NCBI GenBank assembly: GCA_949372755.1
Contig: CASIBO010000004.1
Span: forward strand, 181,622-245,621
DNA: 64,000 nucleotides
Direction: 5' to 3'
From: UBA9926 sp018645765
GTDB lineage: Bacteria > Pseudomonadota > Gammaproteobacteria > Pseudomonadales > Azotimanducaceae
In this document: one piece after another, positions 52,333-60,838 of the stretch
Position numbering within the stretch: position 1 is the stretch's first letter
How the letters are laid out: each line of letters begins with the position of its first letter
Made by a program: the position numbers and the translations under genes
The notes under the pieces: model-generated
Told to the model about the DNA's origin: nothing
What the model saw: only the letters and a program-made list of their open reading frames with translations
The model's database searches: none

Positions 52333-53274
52333 ATGACGCTGCCATCTATGACACCAGAACAATTTACCCAGGCACTCAGCCATCCGCCCGAATCTTTTTC
52401 GGTGATGGTCAAAGACGCTCAGATTCAGTATCGGCGCTGGCCAAAGCCCGATGCGCCTGGGCTCCTACTGGTTCATGGACACGCCGCGCACGCTCGGTGG
52501 TGGGACCACATTGGCCCAGCATTGCATCATCGATTCGATGTCTCCGCGATTGACCTGTCTGGCGCTGGCGATAGCGCGCACAGGACAACCTACTCATCCC
52601 ATCTATTTTCCGAAGAGATGATGGCCGTCACGAACCATGCAGGTTATGCGTCGCCGATCGTCGTTGCGCACAGTTTTGGCGGCACCCTTGCTCGGGTTGC
52701 CTGTTTTCTAAATCCGCATTGGGCACAACAGCTGATCTTGATAGATTCAGTGATCCCGTCCAGGCAGCCAACCCCGCCGGGCAACTCGAACGGGGTCAAG
52801 GCAGCGCCAAACCCGGCGCTGCAGAGCGTGCGTCCAGTCCGAGTGTATGCGACACGCCCCATTGCGATGAAACGCTTTCGACTAACCCCTCGACAGCCTT
52901 TGACGCACCCTCATATTCTCACCCACATCGCCCACCATTCCTTTCGGGAATCTGAGGCGGGTTTTGTATTCAAATTTGATCGCGCAGTCTTTAACAAGAT
53001 GGCGCCGGCGTCAGACTTGCCCACCGGATCCGAGATGATGGCAAATCTTCAAACCAAAACCAGCTTGGTGATTGGCCGCAAGAGTGTGTTTTTTGACCCC
53101 GAAACGGCCCTTGGAGAGAAAAATTTATTAACTGCGACAAAACACCTTGCAGGCCGTGAAATAAAGACTGTCGACGGCGCCCATCATCACGTAATGATCG
53201 ACCAGCCCCTGTCCACGATCGAGACCCTTTTAGCGCTTACCGCTGACTCGGACGAAGGCCCTGATCGACGGTAA
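52333..53274 (+). CDS. Alpha/beta hydrolase
   Basis: This 313-residue soluble hydrolase has the oxyanion LLLVHGHAAHARWWDHI, the nucleophile elbow VVAHSFGGTLAR (Ser near 117) and the histidine in DGAHHHVMIDQP. An acid residue should lie in IGRKSVFFDPE. The substrate is unknown; esterases and haloalkane or epoxide hydrolases share this fold. Its 3' end overlaps the convergent dioxygenase gene by 38 bases. Confidence 0.82.
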   Translation: MTLPSMTPEQFTQALSHPPESFSVMVKDAQIQYRRWPKPDAPGLLLVHGHAAHARWWDHIGPALHHRFDVSAIDLSGAGDSAHRTTYSSHLFSEEMMAVTNHAGYASPIVVAHSFGGTLARVACFLNPHWAQQLILIDSVIPSRQPTPPGNSNGVKAAPNPALQSVRPVRVYATRPIAMKRFRLTPRQPLTHPHILTHIAHHSFRESEAGFVFKFDRAVFNKMAPASDLPTGSEMMANLQTKTSLVIGRKSVFFDPETALGEKNLLTATKHLAGREIKTVDGAHHHVMIDQPLSTIETLLALTADSDEGPDRR

Positions 53275-54067
53275 TCCGCTGCATTTTTCGTGACTGTGGC
53301 CAATAGTCATTGACGGGTTTGTGCTGGGTAATTCGATTATCCCAGAAAGCGATCGAGTCTTTTTCCCAAGTAAACCGACAGGTATGCTCCGGTAAAATCA
53401 TATGCGCAAACAAAAAGTTAAGTAACGCGTCGCTTTCCGTGTTTTCGAGCCCCTTGATCCGAGCCGTAAAAAGCGGATTAACATATAAACCCCGCGCGCC
53501 ACTTTCAGGGTGGGTTATCACCACGGGATGCTCAACCGGCGGATTATCGATCACCATCTGTGCGAGTCGAACCCGACCGCCAGGCTCTGCCAACGACTCT
53601 TTAAACCCAAAACTGAAATCATGAATCGCAACCAAATCCTCGAGCAGGTCTTTCATGACCTGAGACAAACTCTCGTAAGCCGCCGATAGACTCGCGAAAA
53701 GGGTATCGCCGCCCCGCTCTGGGATCGACTGGCCGTGCAGAATAGAGCCCAACGGCGGGCAAGCCCGAAACGTCATATCGGTATGCCACACTTCAATTTT
53801 TGAAGGATTATCGCGATCATTTTCAAGGATCGTGATCGCGGGGAACCCCGCAGCATGCGGGTAAGCCTCATGGTACTGCGGCTCGCCAAAAGCAGTGGCG
53901 AGCGCCATATGCTGCTCAGGCGACAATGCTTGGTTTCGGAAGAATAGGACTTGGTGCTCTAAAAGCGCTTGTTTAAGATCACGCAACACCGCGGCCGACA
54001 AGGGCGCCGTGAGATCAACTCCTGTAATCAGCCCGCCCAGGGCACCCGACACGCGTTTGCATTCCAT
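53237..54067 (-). CDS. TauD/TfdA-family dioxygenase
   Basis: This is a 276-residue Fe(II)/2-oxoglutarate-dependent oxygenase. The iron ligands are His and Asp in VWHTDMTF (near residues 91-98) and the distal His in FWDNRITQHKPVND; the 2-oxoglutarate arginine lies in QSRKMQRITVD. Relatives hydroxylate taurine, sulfonates, 2,4-D or alpha-ketoacids, and the substrate is not evident. AAGGA precedes the ATG by 11 bases. Confidence 0.88.
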   Translation of the reverse strand: MECKRVSGALGGLITGVDLTAPLSAAVLRDLKQALLEHQVLFFRNQALSPEQHMALATAFGEPQYHEAYPHAAGFPAITILENDRDNPSKIEVWHTDMTFRACPPLGSILHGQSIPERGGDTLFASLSAAYESLSQVMKDLLEDLVAIHDFSFGFKESLAEPGGRVRLAQMVIDNPPVEHPVVITHPESGARGLYVNPLFTARIKGLENTESDALLNFLFAHMILPEHTCRFTWEKDSIAFWDNRITQHKPVNDYWPQSRKMQRITVDQGLRPSQR

Positions 54068-54170
54068 GATGACTGATTTCCTTAAGCTTCAACATCCCGA
54101 TCAGTTGTCAATCCAGGTGAATCAATTTGGTACCCAGATCACGCGCGTTACAGGCTCTGAACGCTAGCGG

Positions 54171-54341
54171 CTAGCTCTCTGAAGCCAATTGCTCGATCAG
54201 CGCCTCGGCTTTGGCCTCGAGTTCTGCCAACAACTCTTTGCTTTTATGGGTCGACAAAGCAACCACCCGATTGGGTCCTAACTTCCGCAAACCAGCTAAG
54301 ATTTCAGAAGCATTTGCTTTCGCTTGCCCAATTTGACTCAT
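54171..54341 (-). CDS. Small helical protein, 56 residues
   Basis: The ATG at 54339-54341 opens a 56-codon frame rich in Ala, Glu, Leu and Lys with a heptad-like end (ELLAELEAKAEALIEQLASES). It follows a GGTGAGCAGG sequence, a plausible ribosome-binding site. Composition and codon use fit a real small protein, likely a coiled coil, but no family is recognised. It is divergent to the gene at 54391. Confidence 0.55.
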   Translation of the reverse strand: MSQIGQAKANASEILAGLRKLGPNRVVALSTHKSKELLAELEAKAEALIEQLASES

Positions 54342-54390
54342 CCTGCTCACCCTGTATATTCATGCACTTGCCGCGCATGATAACGGATTT

Positions 54391-54717
54391 ATGCGTTGCA
54401 ATCATCAAGACAACTGGCTATTCAATGGAGAAAGGCGCTTGGCATCAACAACCTTGCAGAGTGAGCATCGCGGCGCAAAACTTGCCCTCATCTATCGAGC
54501 TGACGGGCATGCCCAACTCATCATCAATGGCCTGGTGCGCGACGAAGGCAGAAGCGTGACCCGGCTCAAACTCCAAAGCGTCGTTCAAACAGACTATGAA
54601 TGGCACGAGCAAATTAGCGGAACCTTTGAACGTAAAGACCAATCGGTTCGACTCACATTGATGATGAGCGACGTAGAAATCGCATCCGGCAACTTTGATT
54701 TGGGATTAGAGGCCTGA
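54391..54717 (+). CDS. Hypothetical protein coupled to a PNPOx-family gene
   Basis: This 108-residue soluble protein has alternating beta-strand-like segments (KLALIYRADGHAQLIINGLV, VRLTLMMSDVEIASGNF) and no membrane helix or signal. No family is recognised. GGA lies a few bases before the ATG. Its TGA overlaps the next ATG by one base (TGATG), so it is probably translated with the pyridoxamine oxidase-like gene. Confidence 0.6.
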   Translation: MRCNHQDNWLFNGERRLASTTLQSEHRGAKLALIYRADGHAQLIINGLVRDEGRSVTRLKLQSVVQTDYEWHEQISGTFERKDQSVRLTLMMSDVEIASGNFDLGLEA

Positions 54718-55304
54718 TGCACATTATCGAGCAACTGCAAGCTGACCAGGCTGCCGCCAATGCGCACCAGGATCCAAACGCCAACCTGTGCTTTTTTTCG
54801 ACGGTGGATCCCAACGGCTCACCTCAGGTCCGTACGCTGGTTTTGCGTCAAATTGCTGAGACAACCATCACGTTATTCATTAATACCAGCAGCCCGAAAT
54901 GGCAACAGCTATCAGAGCAACCGCGCTGCCAGGCACTGCTTTGGTATCCCAGTCTCCAAATCCAATATCGCTTGAGCGGAATCGCAGAAGCCTTGGCGAG
55001 CGACGCGATCCAAGACAATTGGCATAAGCGCCCCCTGCGCGCGAAGCTTCTAGACTATTTTTACGATTGGACTGCCCCGCAAAGCAGCCGCATGACCTCC
55101 CGAGCCGGACTGCTCGAGCAATTTGAGGCTTTGTCACAACGCCTTACGCCAGAAGACTTAAAACCGAGCAGCGCCGCTATTGGACTGTCAGTTCAGCTTG
55201 ATCAAATTGAACGCCTGGATCTGTCTCAAAACGATTTACCCCACGCGCGCACTTTATTTGAGCGATCCGAAAACGGCTGGACCACCCACGCGCTCGTCCC
55301 GTAA
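54717..55304 (+). CDS. Pyridoxamine 5'-phosphate oxidase-family protein
   Basis: This 195-residue protein has the split-barrel FMN-binding fold: NANLCFFSTVDPNGSPQVRTLVLR near residues 22-45, SSPKWQQLSEQPRCQALLWYPS, and IQYRLSGIAEAL. It could be a general flavin-dependent oxidoreductase or a true pdxH paralogue. The PdxH C-terminal signature RLSP is not seen, so I do not call it pdxH. Confidence 0.8.
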   Translation: MHIIEQLQADQAAANAHQDPNANLCFFSTVDPNGSPQVRTLVLRQIAETTITLFINTSSPKWQQLSEQPRCQALLWYPSLQIQYRLSGIAEALASDAIQDNWHKRPLRAKLLDYFYDWTAPQSSRMTSRAGLLEQFEALSQRLTPEDLKPSSAAIGLSVQLDQIERLDLSQNDLPHARTLFERSENGWTTHALVP

Positions 55305-55326
55305 GACGCAAAAATGATAAAACCCT

Positions 55327-55355
55327 TTGACTCCGAGCTTGATTGGACTTACATT
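55327..55355 (+). promoter_or_regulatory. Promoter of the candidate non-coding RNA
   Basis: TTGACT (55327-55332) and TACATT (55350-55355) are separated by exactly 17 bases. Transcription would start near 55362. Confidence 0.55.
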
Positions 55356-55361
55356 TTTACT

Positions 55362-55550
55362 CGAACTTTGATGCGCAGACGTTCTAACCAGGGGGAACCT
55401 CCAGCGCACCTTTTAATCCCCTGACCGCAAAGGAGGTGATCCCATCAATAGTCAGTCTATGAGGGGCGCCTCCGAGTTAAATTAACTCGGAGTCCGCTCC
55501 CACACGTTAAGACAGAGCCTCAAAGTGCCTCGGCATTTTGGGGCTTTTTA
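55362..55550 (+). ncRNA. Candidate structured RNA with a 16S rRNA 3'-end complement
   Basis: A transcription unit of about 190 bases runs from the promoter above to a strong terminator and has no long reading frame. AAAGGAGGTGATCC at 55429-55442 is complementary to the last 13-14 bases of 16S rRNA, far longer than a normal ribosome-binding site, yet no start codon follows at usable distance. ACCTCC at 55397-55402 could pair with it, and CAGGGG/CCCCTG (55389-55394, 55418-55423) can form a hairpin before it. A long hairpin (CTCCGAGTTAA/TTAACTCGGAG) follows at 55470-55492. ATG at 55371 opens 17 codons beginning MRRRSNQGE. Confidence 0.45.
55516..55549 (+). terminator. Strong intrinsic terminator of the candidate RNA
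   Basis: A 14-base stem, nearly perfect apart from two G-T pairs, has arms AGCCTCAAAGTGCC and GGCATTTTGGGGCT and is followed by five T residues. It stands about 210 bases after the pyridoxamine oxidase-like gene, downstream of an apparent independent promoter. Confidence 0.85.
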
Positions 55551-55670
55551 ATGCCCGCCGCAGGCGTGCGAAATTTAAATGAGGCGGTAAACCAACAAGA
55601 CCCGTGCGATGTTGGTAAGCACACGGCTTGATGATTTTTTGAATCCGGATAAGTCGCAACGCTCAGGGCC

Positions 55671-56594
55671 TTAGGCGCGCTCAATTCTTTTGATGCCAGC
55701 CAGATGGTTGAAGCAAGTTGATATCGCAGTACTCAAGAACTCTTGCATGAAGGGATCCTCGAGTTGCTCGCGGCGGACGGCGGCGTAAAGTCGTCCCCAA
55801 AGGCCGTTTTCCGACAATCGTTTCGCGGTGAGTAACTCGTTTGCCAAGTACTCCGTCAAAGCCCAATTGGGCAGACAGGCAACGCCTCGACCGCTGGCGA
55901 CCAATTGCACCATCATTGGCGTGAGTTCGGCATTTCGAATCTCAGCCGGGTCGACCCCGGCCGGGTCTAGAAACTGGGTAAAAACATCCAACCGGTCTCG
56001 ATCAACGGGATAGGTGATCAAGGTTTGATCTGCCAAATCCAATGGATCGATGAAGGTCTTCTGGCTCAATGGATGGCGATTCGACACAGCCAACATCGCT
56101 TCGTATTCGAACAAAGGCTCGTAATGAATATCGGGTAGGTCAATCGGATCCGAGGTAATCACAAGGTCAAGATCTCCCCGCGCCAAAGCGGGTAATGGGG
56201 TAAAACTGAATCCCCCGATCAGATCCAACTCCACTTCAGGCCAATTCAGACGGTAGGCTTCGATACAGGGCACCAGCCACTGAAAGCAAGAATGGCACTC
56301 AATACAAATGTGCAGTCGACCGGTCTCGCCCAGTGTTAATCTTGCGATGTCTCGTTCAGCCGCTTTAAATTCGGGCGCGACCAGATCCGCGAGCGCGAGT
56401 AACCGGCGACCGGCACTCGTGAACCGAGGCGGCTTAGTCTTGCGAACAAACAGCGTACAATTTAACCGATCCTCAAGATCTTTAATTTGGTGTGATAACG
56501 CTGATTGCGTTAAGTGCAGCACCTCCGCCGCGTCAACCAGGCTACCCGTCTCTCGAAGTGCCATTAACGTTTTTAAATGTCTCAGTTCAAGCAT
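55671..56594 (-). CDS. metR: LysR-family regulator MetR
   Basis: MetR activates methionine synthesis genes with homocysteine as co-activator. The 307-residue protein has the LysR winged helix with ELRHLKTLMALRETGSLVDAA and TQSALSHQIKDLEDRLNCTLF, and the effector domain with the MetR-type IECHSCFQWLVPCIEAY, ITSDPIDLPDIHYEPLFEYE and LYAAVRREQ. The start MLELRHLKTL at 56594 matches the family; an upstream ATG at 56618 adds eight residues. No metE or metH lies adjacent. No MetR site is evident upstream. Confidence 0.9.
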   Translation of the reverse strand: MLELRHLKTLMALRETGSLVDAAEVLHLTQSALSHQIKDLEDRLNCTLFVRKTKPPRFTSAGRRLLALADLVAPEFKAAERDIARLTLGETGRLHICIECHSCFQWLVPCIEAYRLNWPEVELDLIGGFSFTPLPALARGDLDLVITSDPIDLPDIHYEPLFEYEAMLAVSNRHPLSQKTFIDPLDLADQTLITYPVDRDRLDVFTQFLDPAGVDPAEIRNAELTPMMVQLVASGRGVACLPNWALTEYLANELLTAKRLSENGLWGRLYAAVRREQLEDPFMQEFLSTAISTCFNHLAGIKRIERA

Positions 56595-56719
56595 GTTTTT
56601 CAGATGATTAAAGTTCATGTAAATACTACTAAACCAAGAAAAAAATTCAATTACCTGTCTGCATTTACGAAATAAACCCGCCTTAGCCAGCCTGCCAGTC
56701 GCATTTTAGGCTTAAAATT

Positions 56720-56725
56720 TATACT
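56720..56725 (+). promoter_or_regulatory. Possible -10 of the glycosyltransferase operon
   Basis: TATACT lies 106 bases before the first ATG of the operon. No good -35 is spaced at 16-18 bases, so this is a weak call. Confidence 0.3.
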
Positions 56726-56830
56726 ATTGCGCGGAATTTCTTAACGCTGTGTGAACCGTTATTAAACTTAAAAGTCTTGGATAGACTCAAATAATGGCAG
56801 GCACTGCCTCCAAGCAGGATCGCGCGAAAC

Positions 56831-58066
56831 ATGAAAATTTGTCTGCTGGGTTATCGCAGCAATCCTTACAGCGGTGGCCAGGGGATCTATCTTCGTCACC
56901 TCGGCCTTGCGCTCATCGACGCCGGTCACGACGTTGACGTCATTTCGGGCCCGCCCTACCCGGATCTGGACCCTCGCATTAACCTGATCGAGCTCCCTAG
57001 CCTTGACCTCTATGCTACCCCGGACCATATCCGCGCTTTTAAGTGGGGATACCTACGATCGATAACCGATTTAATCGAGTATGTTGATACCGTGTTTGGC
57101 GGCTTCCCTGAACCTTATACCTTTGGCCGCAGGCTTGTTCGCTATTTTGATCAACATCAGCCTCAATACGATATCGTTCATGACAACCAGAGCTTGTGTT
57201 ACGGCGTTCTCGCACTTCAAGAAAAAGGCTACCCGGTGATCACTACGGTTCATCACCCCATCACCCGAGATTTAGAGATTGCACTTGCAGAAACCACCGA
57301 TTGGGGCATGCGATTATTAATCAAACGCTGGCACTCATTCCTTTCAATGCAAACCAAAGTGATTCGCAAGCTGACGCATCTGGTTAGCGTGTCAGATGCG
57401 GCTAGACAGGATATTGCCGCTGCGTTTGATGTGGAGGCCCAACGCATTCATGTCGTACACAACGGCATCGATCTAAACCGATTCAAACCCATGCCGGAGA
57501 TCACCCGGGCACCACATCGGCTGATGACAACAGCCAGCGCGGATGCGCCACTCAAAGGCGTTCAGTACCTGCTCAAGGCGCTCGCTGAAGTCGCGACGGT
57601 TGTGCCCGACATTACCCTTTGTTTACTCGGAAAACTGAAACCAGGCGGAGAAACCGAGGCCCTCATCGACGCCTTGAACCTTCGCGATCGGATCGAATTC
57701 CACGTCGACATTTCCGATGAAGCAATGGTTGCCCTTTATGCGCGCGCAACGATCGCCATCGTACCGTCGGTTTACGAGGGATTTGGCTTCCCCGCAGGCG
57801 AAGCCATGGCCTGCGGCGTACCGGTTATTTCAACCCGGGGTGGCGCGCTCCCTGAAGTTGTTGGCGATTGCGGGGTTTTAGTTGAACCAAAGGACAGTCA
57901 GGGTCTTGCGACGGCAATCCTTGATCTTTTAAACCGCCCAGATGAACTGGAACGACTCGCAAGCATCGGCCGCAAGCGCATTGAGCAGCAGTTTCAATGG
58001 TCACGAGCCGCGGCAGAATTTCTAGCCCTGTATCAAACCGTCAACGGATCAACCCATGTCACTTGA
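56831..58066 (+). CDS. GT4-family glycosyltransferase (GT-B fold)
   Basis: This 411-residue GT-B enzyme starts MKICLLGYRSNPYSGGQGIYLRHL. The donor-binding half holds PSVYEGFGFPAGEAMACGVPVISTRGGALPEV, the EX7E motif of GT4 retaining transferases, and VSVSDAARQDIAAAF and VVHNGIDLNRFKP precede it. No membrane helix is present. It is the first gene of a plus-strand operon with a methyltransferase and a toroid-fold protein. The glycan is unknown. Confidence 0.87.
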   Translation: MKICLLGYRSNPYSGGQGIYLRHLGLALIDAGHDVDVISGPPYPDLDPRINLIELPSLDLYATPDHIRAFKWGYLRSITDLIEYVDTVFGGFPEPYTFGRRLVRYFDQHQPQYDIVHDNQSLCYGVLALQEKGYPVITTVHHPITRDLEIALAETTDWGMRLLIKRWHSFLSMQTKVIRKLTHLVSVSDAARQDIAAAFDVEAQRIHVVHNGIDLNRFKPMPEITRAPHRLMTTASADAPLKGVQYLLKALAEVATVVPDITLCLLGKLKPGGETEALIDALNLRDRIEFHVDISDEAMVALYARATIAIVPSVYEGFGFPAGEAMACGVPVISTRGGALPEVVGDCGVLVEPKDSQGLATAILDLLNRPDELERLASIGRKRIEQQFQWSRAAAEFLALYQTVNGSTHVT

Positions 58067-58811
58067 AACCATTAATGCCGCTTTACTCGATCTAACCCCT
58101 GGGGATCTTTTGCTGGACTTAGGCAGCGGAGAGGGTCGCCATACGATTTCATTTGGTCTAAGTCAGCAGATCACCGCCGTGGGGCTCGATTTATCCCATG
58201 CAGACTTAAAGACCGCGACCGAAAGACTGTCGGACTTTCAAGATCTGAGCAGCGCTGAATCACCCAGAGTGTGCTTCACGCAAGGCTCCGGCAATCAGCT
58301 GCCATTCAAAGACCAACAATTTAACAAAGTCGTGTGCTCTGAAGTGCTCGAACACATACAGGACTACCAAGCGTTCTTGCAGGAAATCAAGCGAGTGATC
58401 CAGCCTGGCGGCGTGTTTGCTGTGAGCGTACCGGCCGCATTTCCGGAGTGGGTTTGCTGGAAACTGAGCGATGCTTACCACGCGATGGAAGGCGGACACA
58501 TCAGAATTTTTTCAGCAAGCACCTTGCATCGAAACATCGAGCAATTAGGATTCAAACGCTATCAATCCCATAGAGCCCACGCCTTACATGTTCCCTACTG
58601 GTGGCTTAAATGCCTGTTGTGGCGCGCGGACCCACAACACCCTGTGGTCACAACCTACCATCGCTTTTTAGTTTGGGATCTTATGAAAAAGCCTTGGATC
58701 TCGCGCAGCCTTGAACGAATTTTAAACCCTATCTTGGGAAAATCCATTGTCATGTACTACGTTGCCACAGCGTTGCACAACCCCGAGCCAGAGCCAGAGC
58801 GTTCAAAATGA
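58056..58811 (+). CDS. SAM-dependent methyltransferase (type 11-like)
   Basis: This 251-residue class I methyltransferase has the SAM loop LLLDLGSGEGRHTISFG near residues 18-34, the acidic motif VGLDLSHADL, and VVCSEVLEHIQDYQAFLQEIKRVIQPGG. A C-terminal extension with aromatic and basic residues (HVPYWWLKCLLWR) may touch a membrane or lipid acceptor. The start lies inside the glycosyltransferase gene end (11 bases) and the stop overlaps the next start. Its acceptor is unknown. Confidence 0.85.
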   Translation: MSLETINAALLDLTPGDLLLDLGSGEGRHTISFGLSQQITAVGLDLSHADLKTATERLSDFQDLSSAESPRVCFTQGSGNQLPFKDQQFNKVVCSEVLEHIQDYQAFLQEIKRVIQPGGVFAVSVPAAFPEWVCWKLSDAYHAMEGGHIRIFSASTLHRNIEQLGFKRYQSHRAHALHVPYWWLKCLLWRADPQHPVVTTYHRFLVWDLMKKPWISRSLERILNPILGKSIVMYYVATALHNPEPEPERSK

Positions 58812-59842
58812 ACCAAGCGCCTTTACAAAAAGATCTAACGCCTTCAAAAATGCTCGATGAAACCGCGGCCTACATTGCCTCAGTGCAAAGCCTTGATGGC
58901 AGCATCGCCTGGTTTGTTGATGGCAGCGCAGACCCTTGGGATCACATCGAAGCGGCAATGGGTTTGGCAACCAGCGGTCAAATTGATGCAGCAATAAGCG
59001 CTTACAATTTTCTTGCTGAACAACAGCTTGCCAATGGTGGTTGGTTCGTTAGTTATGAGCAGGGTAAACCCAAAGACACCAGTCGAGTTGAATCAAATTT
59101 CGTCGCCTACATCGCATCCGGCATCTGGCACCTTTATCTGGTAACCGAAGACAAGACTGTCCTCGCAACCTACTGGCCCATGGTATCCAAGGCAATGCAA
59201 TTAGTGGTTAGTCTGCAAGGCACCTATGGCGAGATCTATTGGGCCATTGATTCAGAAACCGGCGTTCAAGAAGATGCACTCGTCACCGGGTGTAGCTCGA
59301 TCTTTCACAGTCTAGGATGCGCCATTGCAATTGCCGATACCCTCCAAGCACCGAGCGCGTGGCTCAAACAAGCGCGCCAAAAACTAAAAACGGCGCTGAC
59401 CGCCCATCCTGAGGCGTTTGATCGAACCTGGGACAGTAAAGCGCGGTATTCCATGGATTGGTTTTACCCCGTTCTAACCGGCGTTCTAACTGGCCCGGCA
59501 GCGCTTGCACATATTGATCAGCGCTGGGATGAATTTGTCGTTGATCAACTGGGTTGCCGATGTGTGAACGATCAGCCTTGGGTGACGGTGGCCGAGACTT
59601 GCGAGCTGGTCATGGCATTGGCTGTTGCGGGCGATACCACTCGCGCCACCAAAGTGTTTAGCTGGATTCATCAGTTCCGAGATGACGTCGGTGCCTACTG
59701 GACAGGATATGTGTTCCCGGACCAAGCCATTTGGCCCGAAGAGCGGACCACTTGGACAGCCGGGGCGGTTTTGCTCGCAGCGGATGTTTTGTCAAAACGC
59801 ACCGCTGGCCATCGATTGTTTTTACAGCCTTTAAGCGCTTAA
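58808..59842 (+). CDS. Alpha/alpha-toroid (prenyltransferase-like) protein
   Basis: This 344-residue soluble protein consists of repeated helical hairpins with motifs such as AAYIASVQSLDGSIAWF, NFLAEQQLANGGWFVSY and FVAYIASGIWHLYLVTED, the alternating inner and outer helices of an alpha/alpha barrel. This fold is shared by prenyltransferases, squalene cyclases and some glycoside hydrolases, so a reaction cannot be assigned. Aspartates in WDHIEAAMGLA and DSETGVQEDALVTG could be catalytic. It is coupled to the methyltransferase upstream. Confidence 0.7.
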   Translation: MNQAPLQKDLTPSKMLDETAAYIASVQSLDGSIAWFVDGSADPWDHIEAAMGLATSGQIDAAISAYNFLAEQQLANGGWFVSYEQGKPKDTSRVESNFVAYIASGIWHLYLVTEDKTVLATYWPMVSKAMQLVVSLQGTYGEIYWAIDSETGVQEDALVTGCSSIFHSLGCAIAIADTLQAPSAWLKQARQKLKTALTAHPEAFDRTWDSKARYSMDWFYPVLTGVLTGPAALAHIDQRWDEFVVDQLGCRCVNDQPWVTVAETCELVMALAVAGDTTRATKVFSWIHQFRDDVGAYWTGYVFPDQAIWPEERTTWTAGAVLLAADVLSKRTAGHRLFLQPLSA

Positions 59843-60020
59843 GGCCGTAAGACAAACGGCCCACATTCAGCCCTAAGCTCATCGCGCTGCACTGTAACCA
59901 GCCCAACCTAAGACAGTATGGCGCAGGCTACTCATTGCGCCGAATCGAATGTGACCCGCGTGCACCAAGGGCCGCGAAAACATCGGTGCATCACAAACCT
60001 TCTGAAGCTGATTTGGCGCG

Positions 60021-60641
60021 CTACTGACTCGTGCGTCGCCTCAAAATGCCCAGCGTCTTCACCATTCTTAACAGTTCGAACTTCCCGGATGCCAAGGCCG
60101 TTTGGTAAATTTCAAAGGGCGGTCTACCGCCGTCTTTGGGGTCTGGAAAAATATCATGGATCAACAAAAGACCGCCCGGGACAACCCACGGTGACCAAAC
60201 CTCATAGTCGATTGTGGCGGCCTGGCTACTATGACCGCCATCGATGAACACTAGTCCCAAGGGCGTCTGCCAATTCCGGCCCGCCACCTTTGAGGCCGCA
60301 ACGATGGGAATCACCGTATCGTCTAGCTGAGCTGCCATTATATTCGATCGAAACACCGCAAAAGAATCAAACAACCCGGTTTTCGCGTCATAGAGTTCGG
60401 CGTCATGGTATGCCTCACCCACCTGATGCTCTTCAGAGCCACGATGGTGATCAACGGCGAACAAACTGTTTTGACCCGCCTGACAGGCAGCGCCCAAATA
60501 GACAGTCGATTTGCCACAATAACTGCCGATTTCTAGGCACGGCCCCAATGCCGCAACCGAGCACGCGGATTCATACAAGGCTAGACCCTCATCGGGGTCC
60601 ATAAAGCCTTTGATCGCATCGATATCGACTGAAAGTTTCAT
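60021..60641 (-). CDS. SAM-dependent methyltransferase (type 24-like)
   Basis: This 206-residue protein has the SAM site CLEIGSYCGKSTVYLGAAC near residues 34-52 and LVFIDGGHSSQAATIDYEVW, as in the Methyltransf_24 group that includes cephalosporin-hydroxylase-like enzymes. Its natural acceptor is unknown. It is the last gene of the moaB-moeA-small-membrane-protein run, its start four bases after the small gene's stop. It converges on the toroid gene, so it may act in the same pathway despite the opposite strand. Confidence 0.82.
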   Translation of the reverse strand: MKLSVDIDAIKGFMDPDEGLALYESACSVAALGPCLEIGSYCGKSTVYLGAACQAGQNSLFAVDHHRGSEEHQVGEAYHDAELYDAKTGLFDSFAVFRSNIMAAQLDDTVIPIVAASKVAGRNWQTPLGLVFIDGGHSSQAATIDYEVWSPWVVPGGLLLIHDIFPDPKDGGRPPFEIYQTALASGKFELLRMVKTLGILRRRTSQ

Positions 60642-60645
60642 TTCA

Positions 60646-60825
60646 TCAAACCCAAAAAAAGATGCCAGTATAGATGGCGAACATCGAAGCCCCTGCGTAG
60701 ATCAGCAGGTTCATTACAGTAGACCACTTTTCTGGCCTTTGAATTGGAAGCCGGTCACCAACGCCCAACCAAATCAAACAACCCAGCAGACCGCCAAACA
60801 CAATACTGATGATTAATAATCCCAT
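60646..60825 (-). CDS. Small two-helix membrane protein, 59 residues
   Basis: ATG at 60823-60825 opens a 59-codon frame with two hydrophobic helices (LLIISIVFGGLLGCLIWLGV and LLIYAGASMFAIYTGIFFWV) joined by a short polar loop. GGGAG lies eight bases upstream. Its stop is four bases before the methyltransferase start, so both are likely co-translated. I do not recognise a family; the size and placement suggest a membrane anchor or partner. Confidence 0.6.
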   Translation of the reverse strand: MGLLIISIVFGGLLGCLIWLGVGDRLPIQRPEKWSTVMNLLIYAGASMFAIYTGIFFWV

Positions 60826-60838
60826 GCCACCGCTCCCG

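Noticed and set aside
55429..55442. Fragment of a 16S rRNA gene on the opposite strand
   Set aside because: Only 13-14 bases match the 16S end. The flanking sequence shows no rRNA similarity.
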